Notes under the pieces: model-generated
Told to the model about the DNA's origin: nothing
The model's input: only the letters and a program-made list of their open reading frames with translations
The model's database searches: none
Position numbers and translations under genes: made by a program
NCBI RefSeq assembly: GCF_004358325.1
Contig: NZ_CP037940.1
Span: forward strand, 496,001-560,000
DNA length: 64,000 nt
Origin: Periweissella cryptocerci
Lineage (GTDB): Bacteria; Bacillota; Bacilli; Lactobacillales; Lactobacillaceae
Direction: 5' to 3'
Shown here: piece after piece, positions 55,519 through 64,000 of the stretch
How the letters are laid out: every line of letters starts with the position of its first letter
Position numbering within the stretch: the stretch's first letter is position 1

Positions 55519-56085
55519 TTATTCGAACTTATCACTTTCTTGTAATTCTCCGTAATCAATCGCGGATTCTTGTAAATCATCCATCGTAATTAGCGTCAAT
55601 GGATATGGGTGTTGCTCTTGCCAATTCATAATTAAATTGTAGTCAAACAACGACTTACCTTCATGATCAACATCATAAACTAGCAAGGCCGTATCAGTGT
55701 GCGTCAACATAAACGATTGATATGCTTGTAATTGGCGTGGACTTTCGTAGGGCTTTTCACTGACGCTATCATGAAAATCAACCTGTGCATATAATGATTG
55801 TAATTTACCACGATTTGCTTCATTCCACTGTTTACCAAAATCCATAAACGGTACCATCATAGCAACTTGGATTTCGGGATAGTCGGGTTTTAATTCCACT
55901 GCAACTTCCGCCGTCCACTGTTCAACACCCATCTGTGGTCCTGTGATAATCCAATCAACCCCATTTTCAATTGCTTGAATCAGTGCTTGCCGAATTGCAT
56001 ATTTTAACACCGCAAGCTTTGGATCAGAATCTCCAAACACGCCAAGTTCATAACTTCGATACCCTGTTACCCATAAACGACTCAT
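55519..56085 (-). CDS. ypsA: YpsA-like SLOG-domain protein (DUF1273)
   Basis: 188 residues. The DUF1273/YpsA pattern is visible: LWVTGYRSYELGVFGDSDPK, WIITGPQMGVEQWTAEVAVE (Rossmann nucleotide-binding loop) and ALLVYDVDHEGKSLFDYNLI. In Bacillus it affects cell division and interacts functionally with GpsB; it probably senses a nucleotide ligand. It is divergent from recU, with a short shared promoter region. ATG at 56085. Confidence 0.9.
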   Translation of the reverse strand: MSRLWVTGYRSYELGVFGDSDPKLAVLKYAIRQALIQAIENGVDWIITGPQMGVEQWTAEVAVELKPDYPEIQVAMMVPFMDFGKQWNEANRGKLQSLYAQVDFHDSVSEKPYESPRQLQAYQSFMLTHTDTALLVYDVDHEGKSLFDYNLIMNWQEQHPYPLTLITMDDLQESAIDYGELQESDKFE

Positions 56086-56166
56086 CTTTTGTTCCTCTTA
56101 ATCTTCGAAATTTTATGTACTAAATTGCTTCCATTCTTATTAACATTTTATTACGACCACATTCAT

Positions 56167-56197
56167 TTGAACATGCTTTCAGTAAATTTGCTATAAT
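56167..56197 (+). promoter_or_regulatory. Promoter of recU-pbp1A
   Basis: TATAAT at 56192-56197 with an upstream TG extension (TGCTATAAT) and TTGAAC at the -35 side with 19 bp spacing. Transcription would start just before the recU leader. Confidence 0.55.
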
Positions 56198-56241
56198 GGC
56201 TCATGTATACTTTACGTCAAGTACGCAAAAGAGGACAAAAA

Positions 56242-56853
56242 ATGATTCATTATCCGAATGGTAGTTCTTTCCAACAAGGTAAGCTCGCAACCAAAAAAGG
56301 CGCTGTTAAACCGGTGACTAACTATGGTAAACGTGGGATGACCTTGGAAGAAGAATTGAACCAAGCAAATCAATATTATCAGACTAAGGGACTCGCCGTC
56401 ATTCATAAAAAACCCACACCGGTTAAAATCGTGAATGTAAATTACCCGGCTCGCTCAGCAGCTAAAATTACTGAGGCTTATTTTAGTCAGGCTTCAACTA
56501 CCGATTATAATGGCATCTATCGCGGCCATTATGTGGACTTTGACGCCAAAGAAACAAAAAACAAAACTTCGATCCCACTGGATAATTTCCATGAACACCA
56601 AATTGCTCATTTAAAAGCAATCACGGAGCAAGGTGGGATTGGTTTTGTAGTGATTCGTTTTGTCGTTCAAGATGAAGTTTTTGTCTACCCAGCAAACCGA
56701 CTCATTGCTTATTGGCAAAATAAAGCGACTGGTGGTCGTAAATCAATTCCCTATGCGGAAATTCATGACCATGGCTTTCGTGTACCAACGCAATTAAACC
56801 CAACAGTCCCATATTTGGCAGCTGTTGATCAATTAATTGCCCAACTACCCTAG
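56242..56853 (+). CDS. recU: Holliday junction resolvase RecU
   Basis: 203 residues. It starts MIHYPNGSSFQQGKLATKKG; a longer frame to 56203 has no ribosome site, while AGAGGAC precedes the ATG at 56242. The catalytic PD-(D/E)xK core reads STTDYNGIYRGHYVDFDAKE TKNK, and GMTLEEELNQANQYY is conserved. It resolves recombination intermediates and aids chromosome segregation. It is in an operon with the PBP1A gene, as in Bacillus. Confidence 0.95.
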   Translation: MIHYPNGSSFQQGKLATKKGAVKPVTNYGKRGMTLEEELNQANQYYQTKGLAVIHKKPTPVKIVNVNYPARSAAKITEAYFSQASTTDYNGIYRGHYVDFDAKETKNKTSIPLDNFHEHQIAHLKAITEQGGIGFVVIRFVVQDEVFVYPANRLIAYWQNKATGGRKSIPYAEIHDHGFRVPTQLNPTVPYLAAVDQLIAQLP

Positions 56854-56944
56854 AGCCCAGTAATAACTGAGTCCAATTACCACATAGCGCAATTATTCAA
56901 GATTTATCTTTTTTAAATCATTTTTATGGAACAGGAGCATACAG

Positions 56945-59272
56945 ATGTCAAGTAATCAACCTCGTTCACGGGTCGAGCGTAATAAAGATCTTTATGAACG
57001 TAATTCTAAAAAGCCAAAACAAAAAGGCACTAAAAAGAAACTTAAACTTTGGAAAAAAATTGTTTTAGGCATTATCGGCTTATTCGTAGTAGTGATTGTT
57101 TCAGGAGTCATCGTTTTCTTCTCCTATGCAAGTTCAGCCCCCACGATTACCGAACAAAAATTAGCCTCAACGAATTCCACTGAATTATTTGATGACAAAG
57201 GTAATGTCATCTGGGAAATGGGTACACAAAAACGTGATTATGCCAGCTCCAAAGAAATTCCAGATCAACTAAAAGAATCTGTTGTTTCAATTGAAGATCG
57301 CCGTTTTTACCAACACGGTGGGGTTGACCCTCGGCGGATTATTGGTGCGGCCTTTGCAAATGTCACTGGCTCATCACTTGGACTACAAGGTGGCTCAACT
57401 TTAACGCAACAATTAGTTAAGCTATCCGTTTTCTCAACGGCCAAATCTGATCAAACAATTAAACGTAAGGCGCAAGAAGCTTGGCTAGCAATGCAAGTTT
57501 CTAAGAAATTTTCAAAAGATCAAGTATTAACTTTCTATATTAACAAGGTTTACATGGGCGAAGGTGTCTACGGAATGAAGACGGCCTCTGAATACTACTA
57601 TGGCAAACCATTAACCAAGTTATCCGTTGATCAATTCGCTTTATTGGCGGGCCTTCCACAATCACCAAGTGTGTATGACCCTTACATTAACCCAGAATAT
57701 GCCAAGGAACGTCGTAATACCGTGCTTGCTGCAATGGTTGCTAATAAAAAGTTGACTCAAGCTGAAGCAACGCATTACCAAGCCGTACCAATCACACACG
57801 GCCTACTTAAAACTGGTAACAAAAACGTTGCCGACGCCAAGGCTAATAAGACTCAAAAAATTGTTGATGCTTATGCGCAATCAGTCATTTCTCAATTACG
57901 TAAACTTGGTTACAAACCTGAAACTGATGGTATCAAAGTTTACACTAACTTGAATATGAAGGTTCAAAAACGCGCCTACAAGGTTGTTAACTCAAGCGAA
58001 TTCGTTAACTTCCCTAGCAACAAATTCCAAGTTGGTTTAACCATGACGGATCCAAAAAACGGCCACGTCATCGCTCAAATCGGTGGTCGTAAAATTAGTA
58101 CCGCCCTTGGAATCAACCGCGCAACTCAAACTAATCGTTCTGCTGGTTCAACCGTTAAACCATTAGTTGATTATGGTCCCGCCATTGAATATCTCAACTG
58201 GCCAACCTTCCGCACGATTATGGATGAAAAATACGTCTACCCTGGTACAGATACTCAAGTCTATGACTTTGAAAACGGGTATGTCGGACCAATGACTATG
58301 CGTGATGCGATTGCTACATCTCGTAATGTACCTGCCGTCGAAACGCTACAAACTGTCGGTTTGACTAAATCTGCTCAATTCCTCAAGCGCTTTGGTATTA
58401 AGTCACAGCTCTACGCAGCATCTGCAATTGGAATTGATCTTTCATCAGCACAAGAAGCCGCCGCATATGGTGCATTTAGTAATGGTGGAATTTACAATGA
58501 CCCTCAACTCATCAATAAAATTGTGACCCAAGATGGTAAAACCACAACTTTTAAAGATAAGTCAAAGCGTGTCATGAAGGCCACTACCGCATATCTCTTA
58601 ACCGATATGCTGAAGAGTGTCATGACTGATAGTAATGGGACAGGTAAAGATGGTCGCGTTCCAAATACCTTTGAAGCCGGTAAGACTGGTACAGTTGGTT
58701 ACGATGCTAAGGTTGGTATGCCATCCGGAGCTGTTTCTGACCGTTGGTTTACAGGTTACAATCAAAACTATGTCCTCTCAGTATGGACTGGTTATGATCA
58801 ACCTAACAAACCGGGTAATTATATTGCCCCTGGTTATAATTCACAAATTCCTTTATACATTTATAAAGCCATTATGGAATACGCAATGACTGGTAAGACT
58901 TCCAAAGATTGGAAGATGCCTGCAGGTGTTACTGCTGTCCAACGTGGTGGAGTACGTGAATTAGAATTAACTGGTAAAACATGGAGTAATGGTAACTTGC
59001 CAAACGCCAACTCAAACGGTGGTACTAAGCAATCTACTTATGTTGCACCCAAAAAATGGTCAAGCAAAAAATATTACACCAGTTACAAATCTTCATATAG
59101 TTCTAGTGCTAAAGCTGATTCTAAAGATTCGTCTTCTACTGCTAAGGAAAGCAGTGAGCATAGCGATAAACCAGCCGCATCTTCATCTAAACCGGCTGCT
59201 AGTTCAAGTAAAGCACCTGCACAAACAGATACCGATAGTAGCAAGTCTAAAGATACTACTTCAAAAAAATAA
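56945..59272 (+). CDS. pbp1A: Class A penicillin-binding protein, PBP1A
   Basis: 775 residues. A short cytosolic basic tail and one membrane helix (residues about 40-62) precede a GT51 glycosyltransferase (SVVSIEDRRFYQHGGVDPRR, GGSTLTQQLVKL). The transpeptidase follows with the S-x-x-K box GSTVKPLVDYG, SRN in ATSRNVPAVE and K-T-G-T in EAGKTGTVGYD. The C terminus is a Ser/Lys-rich tail of about 90 residues. It polymerises and crosslinks peptidoglycan. RBS GGAACAGGAG. Confidence 0.95.
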   Translation: MSSNQPRSRVERNKDLYERNSKKPKQKGTKKKLKLWKKIVLGIIGLFVVVIVSGVIVFFSYASSAPTITEQKLASTNSTELFDDKGNVIWEMGTQKRDYASSKEIPDQLKESVVSIEDRRFYQHGGVDPRRIIGAAFANVTGSSLGLQGGSTLTQQLVKLSVFSTAKSDQTIKRKAQEAWLAMQVSKKFSKDQVLTFYINKVYMGEGVYGMKTASEYYYGKPLTKLSVDQFALLAGLPQSPSVYDPYINPEYAKERRNTVLAAMVANKKLTQAEATHYQAVPITHGLLKTGNKNVADAKANKTQKIVDAYAQSVISQLRKLGYKPETDGIKVYTNLNMKVQKRAYKVVNSSEFVNFPSNKFQVGLTMTDPKNGHVIAQIGGRKISTALGINRATQTNRSAGSTVKPLVDYGPAIEYLNWPTFRTIMDEKYVYPGTDTQVYDFENGYVGPMTMRDAIATSRNVPAVETLQTVGLTKSAQFLKRFGIKSQLYAASAIGIDLSSAQEAAAYGAFSNGGIYNDPQLINKIVTQDGKTTTFKDKSKRVMKATTAYLLTDMLKSVMTDSNGTGKDGRVPNTFEAGKTGTVGYDAKVGMPSGAVSDRWFTGYNQNYVLSVWTGYDQPNKPGNYIAPGYNSQIPLYIYKAIMEYAMTGKTSKDWKMPAGVTAVQRGGVRELELTGKTWSNGNLPNANSNGGTKQSTYVAPKKWSSKKYYTSYKSSYSSSAKADSKDSSSTAKESSEHSDKPAASSSKPAASSSKAPAQTDTDSSKSKDTTSKK

Positions 59273-59281
59273 TTTTAAAAA

Positions 59282-59310
59282 AACGTGTCGAACTTTCCGG
59301 CACGTTTTTT
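59282..59310 (+). terminator. Terminator of the recU-pbp1A operon
   Basis: AACGTGTCG pairs with CGGCACGTT, seven-base loop, then TTTTTT on the plus strand. Confidence 0.88.
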
Positions 59311-59424
59311 TGACGCTAATGGCTAATATTTATCAACTACTCCTGACTAAAGTCAGCAGTTTGCAGAAAATTATTCACATTTTTTTGCTATGCTAAATGC
59401 AAATTACTTTGTGGAGGTTTTGCC

Positions 59425-61230
59425 ATGGATTTACTTACAATTAAACACCGTCCTGATAGTGAAGATGCGTTTATTACTCCAGATGGGCAATTACATTTGC
59501 GTCTACGCGCTAAACATGGTGATATTAACCAGGTTACCTGCATCTACGGTGACCCATATGATTACGAAGATACCTTTGTAACGAATGCTACTGATAGTAC
59601 GAACGAAGCGACATGGCTTTACCAAGCTGCTTCATTGGTACCCACACTATGTTCACAAATTTTTGATTACTGGGAATTAACAATTCAACCCGTTAATAAT
59701 CGTTTACAGTATGCTTTTTTAGTAACCGATAATTTTTGTGATACGCTTCTCTGGGGGGAACGTCGTCAAGTTAGTGACACTGCCACAAATCGCAATGACC
59801 CTACCAACTACTTTAAATTTCCCTACATGCAACTCACTGACGCAGCGGTCAAACCTGCTTGGCTTGCCGAAACTGTGTGGTATCAAATTTTCCCAGAACG
59901 ATTTAACAATGGGAATAAAAATAATGATCCCAGTGATGTGTTAGCATGGAATCCTCAGGCTCATCCGACGAGAACCGCTTTTTATGGTGGCGATTTACAA
60001 GGTATTTATGACCAGCTAAATTACCTAGCCAATTTAGGAATTAATGGTATTTATCTGTGCCCAATTTTTAAAGCCCCTTCCAATCACAAATACGATACCG
60101 CTGATTATTTTCAGCTTGACCCCCATTTTGGTGATGCCGCAACCTTATCCAAATTAATCAACAAAGCTCATCAGCTCGGTATGCATATCTTATTTGATGC
60201 AGTTTTTAACCATATTGGTTTTGAATCTACCCAATGGCAAGATGTATTACGAAACGGCCAGCAATCGCCGTATTATGACTGGTTCTTGATTAACAATCCA
60301 GATTTTTTAGCTTATGCCACAGGCGCAAAACAAATTAATGTCGGCGAAAAATTGCCATATGAGATGTTTAGTTACGAAAAAAATATGCCTAAACTCAATA
60401 CGCAACTGCCCGCTGTCCAAAATTATCTCTACGAAATTGGGCGCTATTGGCTCGCTGAGTTCGATATCGACGGTTGGCGACTTGATGTATCTGACGAAGT
60501 TGACCATCGCTTCTGGCGTGAATTTTGCCAGCAATGCCGTGATATTAAATCTGACTGCTACATCGTGGGTGAAAGTTGGAAAAATGCGCAATCAGTGCTC
60601 GCCGGCGATCAGTTTAATGGGGTTATGAATTATCCCTTAACGGACATTATCAAAGGCCATTTCATTGAAAATAAGTATTCACAACAAGATTTGATTACAT
60701 TGATTAACGAACAATATATGTTATATCGTTCGCAGGTTAATGAGTGCATGTTCAATATTTTGGACTCCCATGATACGACCCGTCTTTTGACTGCTTGTCA
60801 TGAAAACGTTGCACTTGAAAAACAAATTTTAGCCTTCACTTACCTCCAACTGGGCACACCATGTCTTTACTATGGTGACGAAATTGGGATGACTGGTAAA
60901 AACGATCCAGATTGCCGTAAATGCATGGATTGGGATACCACCAATTGGGATACCGACCTACAAACGTTCATTAAACAATTAATTAGCTTGCGCAAAACAT
61001 ATGGTTTACTCATCCAACAAGTTAATTTACGTTGGTTAACTAGCCTCGCTTTACCTGAACCATTACTTGAATTTCAATATTCAGATGGTAATCATTCTTT
61101 AATTGGCATTTTTAATACTACTAGCACTGCGCATCTAGTACCATCGATGCCAGGTTACACCGTCCAGCTGCAGTCTGGTTACGACAACACCCTGTTAGCA
61201 CCACAAGGGTTCGTGATTGCATCAAAATAA
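59425..61230 (+). CDS. GH13 alpha-glycosidase (neopullulanase/maltogenic amylase type)
   Basis: 601 residues. An N-terminal beta domain (about 1-125) is typical of GH13_20 enzymes that work on cyclodextrins, pullulan and maltodextrins. The barrel has region I FDAVFNH, region II GWRLDVSDEVDHRFW (nucleophile Asp), region III VGESW (acid/base Glu) and region IV ILDSHDTTRL. No signal peptide, so intracellular maltodextrin use is likely. Strong site GTGGAGG before the ATG at 59425. It forms its own unit between two terminators. Confidence 0.92.
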   Translation: MDLLTIKHRPDSEDAFITPDGQLHLRLRAKHGDINQVTCIYGDPYDYEDTFVTNATDSTNEATWLYQAASLVPTLCSQIFDYWELTIQPVNNRLQYAFLVTDNFCDTLLWGERRQVSDTATNRNDPTNYFKFPYMQLTDAAVKPAWLAETVWYQIFPERFNNGNKNNDPSDVLAWNPQAHPTRTAFYGGDLQGIYDQLNYLANLGINGIYLCPIFKAPSNHKYDTADYFQLDPHFGDAATLSKLINKAHQLGMHILFDAVFNHIGFESTQWQDVLRNGQQSPYYDWFLINNPDFLAYATGAKQINVGEKLPYEMFSYEKNMPKLNTQLPAVQNYLYEIGRYWLAEFDIDGWRLDVSDEVDHRFWREFCQQCRDIKSDCYIVGESWKNAQSVLAGDQFNGVMNYPLTDIIKGHFIENKYSQQDLITLINEQYMLYRSQVNECMFNILDSHDTTRLLTACHENVALEKQILAFTYLQLGTPCLYYGDEIGMTGKNDPDCRKCMDWDTTNWDTDLQTFIKQLISLRKTYGLLIQQVNLRWLTSLALPEPLLEFQYSDGNHSLIGIFNTTSTAHLVPSMPGYTVQLQSGYDNTLLAPQGFVIASK

Positions 61231-61240
61231 AGCTACGCAC

Positions 61241-61294
61241 AATAAAAAGGAAGTAGAACAAATGGCCCCTGCCATCGTTCAACTTCCTTTTTGT
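61241..61294. terminator. Bidirectional terminator between the glycosidase and apt
   Basis: AAAAAGGAAGTAGAAC and GTTCAACTTCCTTTTT form a long inverted repeat with T-runs on both strands, serving both convergent genes. Confidence 0.88.
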
Positions 61295-61304
61295 GTATCT
61301 TATT

Positions 61305-61829
61305 TTAGTATTCCATTAATGAGAAAACATCATAGTCTGCGATTTTCTCACGACCTTTGAGATCTTTCAAATCAATTAAGAAGGCCGTTCCGACTACAAT
61401 ACCACCAAGTTGTTCAACCAACTTGATTGTTGCAGCAATCGTACCACCAGTTGCTAACAAGTCATCCGTGATTAGCACGCGATCACCAGGTTTGATAGCA
61501 TCTGCATGAATTTCAAGGGTGTTAGTACCACCGTATTCTAATTCATAATCTTGCTTAACAGTCTTACGTGGCAATTTACCCGCCTTACGTGCAGGAATTA
61601 AACCCACGCCTAACTTGAATGCTACTGGACCACCAACGATGAATCCACGTGATTCAGGTCCCACGATGGCATCAACACCGCCGCGTGACTTAGCATATTC
61701 CACAATCGCATCGGTTGCGGCCGCATATGCTTCACCGTCACCAATTAATGGAGTAATATCACGGAACGTAACACCTGGTTCTGGAAAGTCAGGCATTGAA
61801 GCAACATATTTGTGAAAATCAAATGACAT
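61305..61829 (-). CDS. apt: Adenine phosphoribosyltransferase
   Basis: 174 residues. It starts [20 protein letters not shown] and contains [40 protein letters not shown] and the PRPP loop [13 protein letters not shown]. It makes AMP from adenine and PRPP for purine salvage. The ATG at 61829 with GAGGTAGAAAA fits the usual length; the open frame to 61880 is not needed. It lies downstream of recJ, a conserved pairing in Firmicutes. Confidence 0.95.
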   Translation of the reverse strand: MSFDFHKYVASMPDFPEPGVTFRDITPLIGDGEAYAAATDAIVEYAKSRGGVDAIVGPESRGFIVGGPVAFKLGVGLIPARKAGKLPRKTVKQDYELEYGGTNTLEIHADAIKPGDRVLITDDLLATGGTIAATIKLVEQLGGIVVGTAFLIDLKDLKGREKIADYDVFSLMEY

Positions 61830-61880
61830 TTTTCTACCTCGAGTGTGTACAGCCGGGGAACCAACGGGCCTCACTTGCAA

Positions 61881-64000
61881 TTATGCTTGATCAATCCACT
61901 GGTGTAGAAGCGTTTTAAGTTCAGTAGTTTTACTATAGATTAACGCTTTTTCGACTGCTTGTTTTTGAATTCGCGCTTGATAACTCGGCGCGGTTGTAAG
62001 TTCGGCATGTGGTGGATTAGCTACTCCATTTAAATTACCATCGTCAATTGTAACAAATCCCAGTTCAAAAAACACGGTAATCATAAAATATAGCCGGTTT
62101 TTATCAATATTTAGATATTTGGCAATTGTCTCCGTTTGCGCACGAATTGGTAAATCTGTGTGCGTTAACGCATACTTATACAACTTCCCAAATTCTTCTT
62201 TACTAGGATTTTTTTCTAAATAAACTTGGTGAGCAGCATAAAATATTGCCGTCAAGCGACTAAAAGTGTGTCCTTGCAAGACACTTAAATCATCAAGTTG
62301 CTTAGGTAAATCAACCAATACAGTTAATTGCCCATCCGTTAACACATCCCCAGCAGTCACATCAACTACATGACTACCTTCTGGTAAATAAGCTAGTAAT
62401 TGTGTTTTTACTTTTGGATTAAAAAATACATACTGCGCAACCTCTGTAAAAAGTTGAGGTTGGAGCTTATTTGTCCGGCCATCAACAATGGTTAAACCTT
62501 CTTGCAAGATGTCTTTAACCATTAACTGAAACGAGGTATTCCCCTTCCAGACATTTTCTTCAATCGAGCCGACAACTTGCACGCCTTGATCATTTGCAAC
62601 TAAATCGTTTGCTAAACTTCCTCGGCCAAAGGCAATTGCGTTTAAGTTTGGTTGATTCTCACCGCTCAAGGCAAATTTGAGATGTTTTCCTTCAGCTCCA
62701 ATTGCCTTGACGTTACTTAAAGTGGCAGGTTCAAACACGAACAAAGGCTCCGTATTACCATTACCAAATGGTCCTAAACTTTGCAGTTGTCGATATAATG
62801 TTGGTGTGACATCACTTGGTGTCATCAAGGTTGCAATTTTTAAAGCTGGCTTTTCTGCATCAGCTAAATCTTGTTGCAGTGCTTCAGCTTCAAAAGCCGT
62901 TTGTAAGGCCGACAACTGCTCAACGGCAACAGACATCCCAGCTGCGGCTGCATGCCCACCAAAGGCCACAAACAGCTCACGATGGGCATCAAGCGCCGTA
63001 AATAAATTAAAGGCTGGCACTGAACGGCCAGAGCCCTTCAAGATACCATCTTCTTCGCGCAAAACCAACGTAGGCTTACCGGTTTCTTCAACCACTCGGC
63101 TGGCCACAATTCCCAATACACCTTCATGCCAACCCGCACCGGTAATTACCAATGTCTGGCGCTCTAAGTTCTCTGGTTGCATCGCCTGAGCCATCGCGGC
63201 ATCACCAATACTTGCAACTAGTGCTTGTCGTTCAATATTTAATGTGTCAATTTTTTTAGCTAATTCTGTCGCAACTTCTTCGTCTTGGGTCGTTAAAAGT
63301 TCGACCCCAGTACCAGCATCACCAAGTCGTCCTAAAGCGTTCAACCGTGGTGCTAAACTAAAGCCCACAGTTGTCGCTGTAACTGCATCTTTTTGTACAC
63401 CCGCCACGTCCATCAAGGCTAACAGCCCTGGTCGTTGGGTCTGTTCAATCATCTTTAGACCATAAGTAACCAATGTCCGATTTTCACCAACTAAATCAAC
63501 CAAGTCAGCAATTTCACCAAGCGCCACCAGGTCTAACATTTCTTGGGGGATTTCTTCTAGTAAAGCTGTCGCCACCTTAAAAGCAACCCCGACACCCGAT
63601 AGTTCACCAAATGGATACGTACCTTCAGGATGCCGTGGATGCACAATCGCATACGCATCGGGTAATGTTTCAGGCAATTCGTGGTGATCAGTAACTACGA
63701 CATCTACCCCAAGTTCTTTAGCTCGAGCGATGGCCGCATGTCCCGCGACCCCATTATCAACCGTAACGATCAATTGCGTGCCTTCACCAATTAAACGTTC
63801 ATATGCTTCAACATTTGGCCCGTATCCATCATTAAATCGGTTAGGCACATAATAATTAACGTCCGCACCAACCATTTCCAGCGTTTCATACATCAACGCC
63901 GTACTCGTCAATCCATCGGTATCATAATCACCATAAACTGTGATTCGTTCACCGTTCATGATTGCTTCGTTAATCCGTGCAACTGCCTTATCCATGTCAT
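61881..64000 (-). CDS. recJ: Single-stranded-DNA exonuclease RecJ (5' end outside window)
   Basis: 704 or more residues are visible. DHH phosphoesterase motifs: VYGDYDTDGLTSTALMY, IVTVDNGVAGHAAIARAKEL and VVVTDHHELPETLPDAYAIV, then DHHA1 with AFGGHAAAAGMSV. The first visible codons (DMDKAV) correspond to about residue 60 of a complete RecJ, so the start lies beyond base 64000. The C-terminal 170 residues are an added domain typical of Firmicutes RecJ. It degrades single strands 5' to 3' in repair. It is next to apt. Confidence 0.95.
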   Translation of the reverse strand, partial: DMDKAVARINEAIMNGERITVYGDYDTDGLTSTALMYETLEMVGADVNYYVPNRFNDGYGPNVEAYERLIGEGTQLIVTVDNGVAGHAAIARAKELGVDVVVTDHHELPETLPDAYAIVHPRHPEGTYPFGELSGVGVAFKVATALLEEIPQEMLDLVALGEIADLVDLVGENRTLVTYGLKMIEQTQRPGLLALMDVAGVQKDAVTATTVGFSLAPRLNALGRLGDAGTGVELLTTQDEEVATELAKKIDTLNIERQALVASIGDAAMAQAMQPENLERQTLVITGAGWHEGVLGIVASRVVEETGKPTLVLREEDGILKGSGRSVPAFNLFTALDAHRELFVAFGGHAAAAGMSVAVEQLSALQTAFEAEALQQDLADAEKPALKIATLMTPSDVTPTLYRQLQSLGPFGNGNTEPLFVFEPATLSNVKAIGAEGKHLKFALSGENQPNLNAIAFGRGSLANDLVANDQGVQVVGSIEENVWKGNTSFQLMVKDILQEGLTIVDGRTNKLQPQLFTEVAQYVFFNPKVKTQLLAYLPEGSHVVDVTAGDVLTDGQLTVLVDLPKQLDDLSVLQGHTFSRLTAIFYAAHQVYLEKNPSKEEFGKLYKYALTHTDLPIRAQTETIAKYLNIDKNRLYFMITVFFELGFVTIDDGNLNGVANPPHAELTTAPSYQARIQKQAVEKALIYSKTTELKTLLHQWIDQA

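Noticed and set aside
1-64000. CRISPR array or insertion sequence
   Set aside because: No regularly spaced short palindromic repeats and no transposase-like gene were seen; the regular repeats found are coding (tape measure) or operator/iteron type.

Overview
The window looks like a low-GC Gram-positive lactic acid bacterium of the Lactobacillaceae. The evidence is chromosomal gene order: comGA-comGG followed by a ytxK-type methyltransferase and ackA, then a ypsC / rnpB / gpsB / ypsA // recU / pbp1A block, a neopullulanase-type alpha-glycosidase, apt and recJ. Some gene details resemble Weissella or Leuconostoc relatives, but I cannot fix the genus from the sequence alone.

Layout. 1-3238 (minus strand) holds ackA (3' end off the window), ytxK, comGG, comGF, comGE, comGD and the 3' part of comGC. 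3227-46760 is a complete-looking 43.5 kb siphophage prophage inserted in comGC by a TP901-1-type large serine integrase. A 12-bp identical core (GAAATGGCGATT on the minus strand) lies at both ends, and joining the two comGC pieces through it restores a normal major prepilin. 46743-48770 carries the 5' end of comGC, comGB and comGA. 48949-53300 looks like a second, smaller accessory insertion: a solitary HsdR-N-type nuclease-like protein, a secreted protein, a lipoprotein and a tyrosine integrase. 53309-64000 is core chromosome.

Prophage organisation. The plus-strand lysogeny arm (42991-46718) has three tandem paralogous regulators (the middle one lacks its DNA-binding domain), an exported DUF4352 protein, an ImmA/IrrE-type protein and the integrase. 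Nearly everything else runs leftward on the minus strand. In transcription order this is the switch region and Cro, small early genes, an ERF annealing protein, a replication initiator with iteron-like repeats, a DnaC-type loader, DUF1351, HNH proteins, SSB, and a long run of small genes ending with an ArpU-type late regulator. After it come a promoter-like element with three 11-bp-phased boxes, a 1.5 kb tract with tRNA-like sequences, ParB-like and Dam-like genes, and then the packaging, head, tail, baseplate and lysis genes. Three further genes with their own promoter sit between the lysis terminator and the left attachment site.

Points of most interest are: a MuF head protein with an added C-terminal nuclease-like domain, followed by an overlapping small acidic gene (candidate toxin-immunity pair); the three-gene repressor array; a large serine integrase with no cysteine at all, so its usual zinc ribbon cannot bind zinc; a tRNA-like array in which some members have abnormal anticodon arms; and separately promoted accessory genes at the left end and on the opposite strand inside the early operon. 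All functions are inferred from reading the sequence; no database search was run.
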